A DNA stretch of 64,000 nt from Mesorhizobium escarrei (GTDB lineage: Bacteria > Pseudomonadota > Alphaproteobacteria > Rhizobiales > Rhizobiaceae), in assembly GCF_935825525.1 (NCBI RefSeq), contig NZ_CAKXZT010000190.1:1-64000 (forward strand), read 5' to 3'. The first letter of the stretch is position 1. Each line of letters begins with the position of its first letter. Made by a program: the position numbers and the translations under genes. The notes under the pieces are model-generated. The model had not been told where the DNA came from and searched no databases. It saw only the letters and a program-made list of their open reading frames with translations. This document shows, piece by piece, positions 58,989 through 64,000 of the stretch.

Positions 58989-59741
58989 CTACTCCGGCTG
59001 CCGGTAGGCAACAAAGCGGTTTTGTTTGGCCTGGAAGATCAGCCCGGTTTCCCTGAGCGCAGGGCTGGCCAGCGGCACGATGCGTTTGGCGATCTCCTGG
59101 GGATGCGGCAGCGTCTCCGGATCCTCGCCGGGCACCGCCTGCGCACGCATGGCAGTGCGGGTGGCGCCGGGATCGGCGGCATTGACCCTGAGGGCCAGGT
59201 TTTCCGTCTCATGCGCCCAGGAACGCATCATGGTCTCGACTGCCGCCTTCGACGCCGCATAGGGCGCCCAGAAGGCCCGCGCCGAATGGGCGGCATTGGA
59301 GGAAAGCACGATGGCACGGCCTGCGTCGGAGAGCCTGAGCAACGGGTCGACCGAGCGGATCAGCCGCCATGTCGAGGTGACGTTGATGGTCATCACTTTC
59401 TCGAAAGTCTTGGCCTCGACATGGCCGATCGGCGAGATGACGCCGAGTACCGCCGCATTGGCGACCAGGATGTCGAGCTTGCCCCATCGCTCATGGATGG
59501 CGCCGCCCAGCCGATCGATGCCGGCCATGTCGGCGAGGTCGAGCGGCACCAGCGTCGCCTGTCCGCCCGTTGCCTTGATCTGGTCGTCGAGTTCCTCCAG
59601 TCCGCCGACAGTGCGGGCAACCGCGATGACGTGCGCTCCAGCGGCGGCAAGTTCCAAGGCGATGAAATAGCCGATGCCGCGCGAGGCGCCGGTGACGACC
59701 GCGACGCGGCCGGAAAGATCGAGGCTAGGGGTGGGGATCAT
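58989..59741 (-). CDS. Short-chain dehydrogenase/reductase (SDR)
   Basis: A 250-residue classical SDR: TGASRGIG (17-24) binds NAD(P), N120 is in TINVTS, S147/S148, Y161 and K165 are in YAASK, and the ADPG motif lies after it. The substrate is unknown. It stands 61 bases downstream of purF on the same strand; in rhizobia this SDR is regularly next to purF and cvpA, so they probably share an operon, but its role in purine metabolism is not evident. Confidence 0.9.
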   Translation of the reverse strand: MIPTPSLDLSGRVAVVTGASRGIGYFIALELAAAGAHVIAVARTVGGLEELDDQIKATGGQATLVPLDLADMAGIDRLGGAIHERWGKLDILVANAAVLGVISPIGHVEAKTFEKVMTINVTSTWRLIRSVDPLLRLSDAGRAIVLSSNAAHSARAFWAPYAASKAAVETMMRSWAHETENLALRVNAADPGATRTAMRAQAVPGEDPETLPHPQEIAKRIVPLASPALRETGLIFQAKQNRFVAYRQPE

Positions 59742-59802
59742 GCGAGAGCCTCCTCGCTAGACGTGAAAACACAACAGGGGAAGGCAAATGGTGGTCCGGC
59801 AC

Positions 59803-61272
59803 CTAAGCCCCGCCTGCCGCCAGCAGCGACAGCGTGCGCACATTGTCCGAACCTTCAAAATCGGCAAGCCGGGTCGGATATTGCCCGGTGAAGCAGGCGT
59901 CGCAGAATTGCGGCTGCGCGTCGTCACGGCCGGCCTCGCCGACGGCGCGGTAGAGCCCGTCGATCGACAGGAAACCGAGCGAATCGACGCGGATGAACTC
60001 GGCCATCTCTTCGACCGACATGCGCGACGCCAGCAGCTTCGACTTCTCCGGCGTGTCGACGCCATAGAAGCAGGAAGCGCGCGTCGGCGGCGAAGCAATG
60101 CGCATGTGCACTTCCTTGGCGCCGGCATCGCGCACCATCTGCACGATCTTTTGGCTGGTGGTGCCGCGCACGATCGAATCGTCGACCAGCACCACGCGCT
60201 TGCCTTCGATCATGCGGCGGTTGGCGTTGTGCTTGAGTTTGACACCCATGTGGCGGATCGAATCGCCAGGCTGGATGAAGGTGCGGCCGACATAGTGATT
60301 GCGGATGATGCCGAGCTCGAATGGGATGCCCGCAGCTTGCGAAAAGCCGATCGCCGCCGGGGTGCCGCTGTCCGGCACCGGCACGACGATATCGGCCTCG
60401 ACCGGGCTTTCGAGCGCCAGCTCGGCGCCGATGCGCTTGCGAACTTCATAGACGTTGCGGCCTTCGACCGACGAATCCGGACGCGCGAAATAAACATATT
60501 CGAAGATGCAGAAGCGGGTCTTCTGTGGCTCAAACGGAAACAGGCTCTCGATACCCTTGGCGGTGACGACGACCATCTCGCCGGGCTTCAGGTCGCGCAC
60601 GAAACGCGCGCCGATGATGTCGAGCGCGCAGGTTTCGGAAGCCAGGATCCAGGCGCCGTCGAGATCGCCGAGCACCAGCGGCCGGATGCCGAGCGGATCG
60701 CGGCAGCCGATCATCTTCTTTGAAGTCATCGCCACCAGCGAGAAGGCGCCTTCGACCTGGCGCACCGCATCGATGAAGCGCGAGTTGAGATCGCGCTCCC
60801 TGCTGGTGGCGACCAGATGCAGCAGCGTCTCGGTGTCGGAGGTCGACGAGAAGATCGCGCCCTGTTTCTGAAGCGCGCGCTGCACTGTCATGGCGTTGGT
60901 GAGGTTGCCGTTGTGGGCGACGGCGAAGCCGCCATCGGCGAGCTCGGCGAAAAACGGCTGGATGTTGCGCTGGCCGGCACCGCCTGTGGTGGCGTAGCGC
61001 GTGTGGCCGATGGCGCGGTTGCCTTGCAGGCTGTCGATGACGCGCTGTTTGGTGAATGTATCGCCGATCAGGCCGACATGATGTTCGACATGGAACTGGG
61101 TGCCGTCATAGGAAACGATACCCGCCGCTTCCTGGCCGCGATGCTGCAACGCATGCAGGCCAAGCGTGACGATAGCTGCGGCGTCCTGCCGGCCGAAAAT
61201 GCCGAACACGCCGCATTCGTCATGGAAGTGATCGTCAGCTTCGGCGGAAAGCACGTCGTCTGCGTCTGCCAT
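59803..61272 (-). CDS. purF: Amidophosphoribosyltransferase
   Basis: Catalyses the first committed step of purine synthesis, PRPP + glutamine to phosphoribosylamine. The 489-residue enzyme has a 19-residue propeptide whose removal exposes the nucleophile C20 in DECGVFGIFG. The glutaminase domain has HNGNLTNA and the PRTase motif VVLVDDSIVRGTTS is near residue 360. CGVF and the Fe-S-type cysteine pattern resemble the Bacillus-type PurF. It lies between cvpA and the SDR gene. Confidence 0.96.
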   Translation of the reverse strand: MADADDVLSAEADDHFHDECGVFGIFGRQDAAAIVTLGLHALQHRGQEAAGIVSYDGTQFHVEHHVGLIGDTFTKQRVIDSLQGNRAIGHTRYATTGGAGQRNIQPFFAELADGGFAVAHNGNLTNAMTVQRALQKQGAIFSSTSDTETLLHLVATSRERDLNSRFIDAVRQVEGAFSLVAMTSKKMIGCRDPLGIRPLVLGDLDGAWILASETCALDIIGARFVRDLKPGEMVVVTAKGIESLFPFEPQKTRFCIFEYVYFARPDSSVEGRNVYEVRKRIGAELALESPVEADIVVPVPDSGTPAAIGFSQAAGIPFELGIIRNHYVGRTFIQPGDSIRHMGVKLKHNANRRMIEGKRVVLVDDSIVRGTTSQKIVQMVRDAGAKEVHMRIASPPTRASCFYGVDTPEKSKLLASRMSVEEMAEFIRVDSLGFLSIDGLYRAVGEAGRDDAQPQFCDACFTGQYPTRLADFEGSDNVRTLSLLAAGGA

Positions 61273-61350
61273 CTTCAGCTCCGCTAAAGTCGCTATATAG
61301 TGTGATGACTGCTCGAGAGCAACGTAGAGTTTGCGGCTTTCACATGATCG

Positions 61351-62019
61351 TCAGTTTGCCGGCGCCGGATTGGCCGGTGCATTGTCGGCCGGTGGCGCGT
61401 CGGTCTCGCTGCCGTCGGGCGCCGGAGCATCGTCGGTGGCTGCCGGTGCGTCCGCCGCGGGGGCGTCCGCTGCCGGAGGTGTCTCGGCGCCGGTCTCGGG
61501 TGCCGGCTGGCTAGGATTGAGCCTGTTGAGGATCGCGTTTTCCGGATCCTCGGGCAGCAGGCTTTCGAGCTTGGCGCCGATCGATTCGAGCAGCGGCCGC
61601 GACTTGGCATCGGCGACCCAGCCCGGAGCCTTGGGGCCGGCCAGCCAGTTGAAGAACAGCAGGGCCACCGCGACGACCAGGATGCCGCGCGCCGCGCCAT
61701 AGAGAAAACCAAGCGTGCGGTCGAGCGCGCCGACCCTGGAATCGATGATCCAGTCGGCGAGTTTCATGGTGATGACGGAAACGACGATCAGCGCGACGAT
61801 GAAGACGATGCCGGCGGCGGCGGCCATGGCAATCTTCTCATTGTCGACATAGGGCTGAACGTAAGGCAGGACCGGTTGGTAGAAAAAGAACGCTGCGGCG
61901 GCCGCCGCTATCCAGGAGATGACGGAAAGGATCTCGCGCGAAAAGCCGCGAACCATGGCGAGCATCGCCGAGACCAAGGTGAAGCCGACGAGAATTCCGT
62001 CAAGCAGCGTAATCGGCAT
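61351..62019 (-). CDS. cvpA: CvpA family protein
   Basis: A 222-residue inner-membrane protein with four helices (LLDGILVGFTLVSAMLAMVR, ISWIAAAAAAFFFYQPVLPY, MAAAAGIVFIVALIVVSVIT, LGFLYGAARGILVVAVALLF). The CvpA-specific conserved RVGALDRTLGFLYGAARG segment lies between the last two. The Ala/Pro/Asp-rich C-terminal tail (about 175-222) is low complexity. Linked to purine synthesis/colicin V production in E. coli; the gene lies next to purF here, as often. Confidence 0.92.
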   Translation of the reverse strand: MPITLLDGILVGFTLVSAMLAMVRGFSREILSVISWIAAAAAAFFFYQPVLPYVQPYVDNEKIAMAAAAGIVFIVALIVVSVITMKLADWIIDSRVGALDRTLGFLYGAARGILVVAVALLFFNWLAGPKAPGWVADAKSRPLLESIGAKLESLLPEDPENAILNRLNPSQPAPETGAETPPAADAPAADAPAATDDAPAPDGSETDAPPADNAPANPAPAN

Positions 62020-62046
62020 GTCTTTTGCCCCACTTCATGAGCCGCG

Positions 62047-63450
62047 TCATTCTTGCTCGTCGGCGCGGCTGCGCCGCGAGCCGGCTATGCGCGCCACGAG
62101 ATCGGCAAGCTCGGTGGGCTGGAAAGCGCCGGCCCCTATCCCCCCGGCAAGTTCCTCGCTGCCCAAGGGCAGAACCGCGCTTCCAAAACCCAGCTTTTCG
62201 GCTTCCTTCAGGCGCTGCTGCGCGTGCGCAACCGGCCTCACGGCGCCCGAAAGGCTGATTTCGCCGAAATAGACGCAATCGGCGGGAAGGGCAAGACCAG
62301 TGAGCGAGGAAACCAGTGCGGCCGCCACCGCCAGATCGGCAGCCGGCTCCGAGATACGGTAGCCGCCGGCGACGTTGAGATAGACGTCATGCGTGCCAAA
62401 GCGGACTCCACAATGGGCTTCGAGAACGGCGAGGATCATCGACAGCCGGGCGCCGTCCCAACCGACGACGGCGCGACGCGGCGTGCCTAGCGACGACGGC
62501 GCCACCAGCGCCTGGATCTCGACCAGCACCGGCCTGGTACCTTCCATGCCGGCGAAAACCGCGGCGCCCGGCGCTTTCGCATGGCGCTCGCCGAGAAAAA
62601 GCTCGGATGGATTGGCGACCTCACGCAGGCCCATATCAGACATTTCGAACACGCCAATCTCGTCGGTCGGTCCGAAGCGGTTCTTGACCGTGCGCAGGAT
62701 GCGGTAGTGGTGGCCGCCTTCGCCCTCGAAATAAAGCACCGCGTCGACCATATGCTCGACGACGCGCGGCCCGGCGATCTGGCCTTCCTTGGTAACGTGG
62801 CCGACGAGCACGATCGCCGCCCCTGTGGATTTGGCATAGCGGATCATCGCTTGGGCGGCGGCGCGCACCTGGGTGACGGTGCCGGGCGCCGAATCGGCCA
62901 TGTCGGTCCACAAGGTCTGGATCGAATCGAGGATCACCAGGTCCGGCCGCTTGCCGTCGGCGATGGTGGCGAGGATGTCCTCGACATTGGTTTCGGCGGC
63001 AAGCTCCACCGGAGTATCGGCGACGCCGAGCCGCTGCGCACGCAGCCGGATCTGGGCGACCGCCTCTTCGCCCGAGACGTAGACGATGCGGTGACCCTTG
63101 GACGCCAGTGCTGCGGCAGCCTGGGTCAACAGCGTCGACTTGCCGATGCCGGGATCGCCGCCGACCAGAAGGGCCGAGCCGCGTACGAAACCGCCGCCTG
63201 TGGCGCGGTCGAGTTCGCCTATGCCGGAAACGATGCGCGGCGCGTCCTCGATGTCGCCGGACAAAGTCGTGAGCACGACGGCGCGGCCCTTGCGCGCATT
63301 GCGGGTGTTGGCCGGACCCGAGCCGATGCCGCCGGACGTGCCTTCCTCGACCAGCGTGTTCCACTCGCCGCAGGCATCGCATTTGCCGGCCCAGCGCTGA
63401 TGCACCGATCCGCAATTCTGGCAAATGAACTGGATGCGCGATTTAGCCAT
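62047..63450 (-). CDS. radA: DNA repair protein RadA
   Basis: A RecA-like recombination ATPase that drives branch migration. The 467-residue protein has an N-terminal C4 zinc finger (C10, C13, C24, C27), Walker A GGDPGIGKSTLLTQ, the RadA-specific KNRFG motif in TVKNRFGPTDEIGV, and a Lon-protease-like C-terminal domain (about 300-450). The ATG at 63450 is chosen over a start 15 codons upstream because the zinc finger follows it at the usual spacing. It precedes cvpA, purF and the SDR on the same strand. Confidence 0.95.
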   Translation of the reverse strand: MAKSRIQFICQNCGSVHQRWAGKCDACGEWNTLVEEGTSGGIGSGPANTRNARKGRAVVLTTLSGDIEDAPRIVSGIGELDRATGGGFVRGSALLVGGDPGIGKSTLLTQAAAALASKGHRIVYVSGEEAVAQIRLRAQRLGVADTPVELAAETNVEDILATIADGKRPDLVILDSIQTLWTDMADSAPGTVTQVRAAAQAMIRYAKSTGAAIVLVGHVTKEGQIAGPRVVEHMVDAVLYFEGEGGHHYRILRTVKNRFGPTDEIGVFEMSDMGLREVANPSELFLGERHAKAPGAAVFAGMEGTRPVLVEIQALVAPSSLGTPRRAVVGWDGARLSMILAVLEAHCGVRFGTHDVYLNVAGGYRISEPAADLAVAAALVSSLTGLALPADCVYFGEISLSGAVRPVAHAQQRLKEAEKLGFGSAVLPLGSEELAGGIGAGAFQPTELADLVARIAGSRRSRADEQE

Positions 63451-63530
63451 GGATCCGCACCCAGTTTTGAATGGTGGCTGACTGGGACTGTCCAAGTATC
63501 CGAGCGTGGTTTGGGGAGTGTGGATGCAAT

Positions 63531-64000
63531 TCAGTGCTTCTTGGCGTGCGCGCGGACTTCGGCAAGCGCCTCGTCGAGCAACTCAGGATTGGGCGGTAGC
63601 ATCTGCGTGTCGTAGATGGAGATCATTCCTTGTGTCCGGCCGGCAAGTTCAGGCAATTCTTTCCGCGCCTTCTCATCAAGCCCGTCGACATAAAACAGGA
63701 AATGCTGCCCGGTTAGGACGGGTACACCACATCCTCCCATGATCAGCGTGGTCGTAGAGATCGTACCATTCGCTTCCGGCTTGCCCTTGAACACCTCGAT
63801 TGTCTCGTATCGTACGTTAACCAGTATCCGGCCATCGCCCACGTCGGCTGGGACATCCCCAAGCTTTGTTGAACTAAGCTCCGTGGCTGTCACCCGGCCA
63901 TGGAAGACGAAGGCCGCCTCTGCAAATGCTCGCTGTCGCGTCCAGCCGGCAGGCATGGAACAAGCGGAAGCGATCCCGGGCAAGACAGCCGCGCCAAGGA
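63531..64000 (-). CDS. Secreted protein, 5' end outside the window
   Basis: A frame that runs off the right edge. The visible part reads LGAVLPGIASACSMPAGW at the start, a signal-peptide end with a cysteine right at the cleavage site, then FAEAAFVFHGRVTATE, RYETIEVFKGK, MGGCGVPVLTGQHFLFYVDG and a C-terminal PPNPELLDEALAEVRAHAKK. The AC-x-MP-x AFAEAAFVFHGRV pattern resembles NTR/TIMP-like secreted domains. The true start lies beyond position 64000. Function unknown; the nearest gene, radA, is 80 bases away on the same strand. Confidence 0.75.
   Translation of the reverse strand, partial: LGAAVLPGIASACSMPAGWTRQRAFAEAAFVFHGRVTATELSSTKLGDVPADVGDGRILVNVRYETIEVFKGKPEANGTISTTTLIMGGCGVPVLTGQHFLFYVDGLDEKARKELPELAGRTQGMISIYDTQMLPPNPELLDEALAEVRAHAKKH

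Overview
The window reads as chromosomal core DNA from a GC-rich alphaproteobacterium of the Rhizobiales, most like Mesorhizobium or a close Phyllobacteriaceae relative. The clues are an Omp2b/RopA-type porin, the rpoZ-rsh-pyrE and acpS-lepB-rnc-era-recO strings, the radA-cvpA-purF-SDR block, a citramalate synthase, and several short hairpin repeat families of the kind scattered through Mesorhizobium genomes. This assignment rests on recognition of protein families and gene order, not on a database search. There is no transposase, integrase, phage gene, plasmid replication gene or CRISPR array.

Layout. 1-11 kb: porin (-), tRNA-Ser(GCU) (-), alpha/beta hydrolase (-), soluble lytic transglycosylase (-), dapA, smpB, GH25 muramidase, a divergent HxlR regulator/oxidoreductase pair, and a UDG plus NYN-nuclease pair (-). 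11-21.5 kb: rpoZ, rsh (spoT), pyrE, then an accessory insert (VOC protein, MarR regulator divergent from a DUF417 membrane protein and a glycolipid-binding-like protein), then acpS-lepB-rnc-era-recO. Two gene remnants lie here: a DUF2062-like stub before acpS and a PaaI-thioesterase-like stub after recO. 21.5-26.2 kb: a large DUF2339 membrane protein, an orphan VapB-like antitoxin, and an ECF sigma/anti-sigma pair.

26.4-36 kb: a translationally coupled GNAT-peptidase C39 fusion and RLAN-type RimK-like ATP-grasp ligase, which is the most interesting little-described system here; then an HD hydrolase and YgfZ (-), a dihydroorotase-family protein, several secreted or small conserved proteins, a Nudix hydrolase and an SRAP/YedK protein. 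36-43 kb: cysS-VOC-GFA-GFA-pip-cimA in a tight head-to-tail chain with 4-base overlaps, then rarD and a GST. 43-52 kb: CorA-like transporter (-), LOG protein (-), LysM protein, ArsR regulator with a large palindrome on its own start codon, Atm1-type ABC exporter, SMP-30 protein (-), psd-pssA. 52-64 kb: two-domain acyltransferase/acyl-ACP synthetase (-), tautomerase/LysR pair, EamA permease (-), OsmC protein, small secreted proteins, SDR-purF-cvpA-radA (all -), and a secreted protein cut by the window end.

How the genes work together. Most are housekeeping: envelope and cell wall (porin, Slt, DapA, muramidase), trans-translation (SmpB), stringent response (RpoZ, Rsh), pyrimidine and purine synthesis (PyrE, PurF), CoA-dependent carrier activation and phospholipid synthesis (AcpS, Psd, PssA, acyltransferase), secretion (LepB), RNA and ribosome maturation (Rnc, Era), and repair (RecO, RadA, UDG, SRAP). 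Regulation visible in sequence comprises an ECF-type promoter before the sigma gene, twin palindromes for the MarR regulator, and a 29-base palindrome over the arsR start codon.
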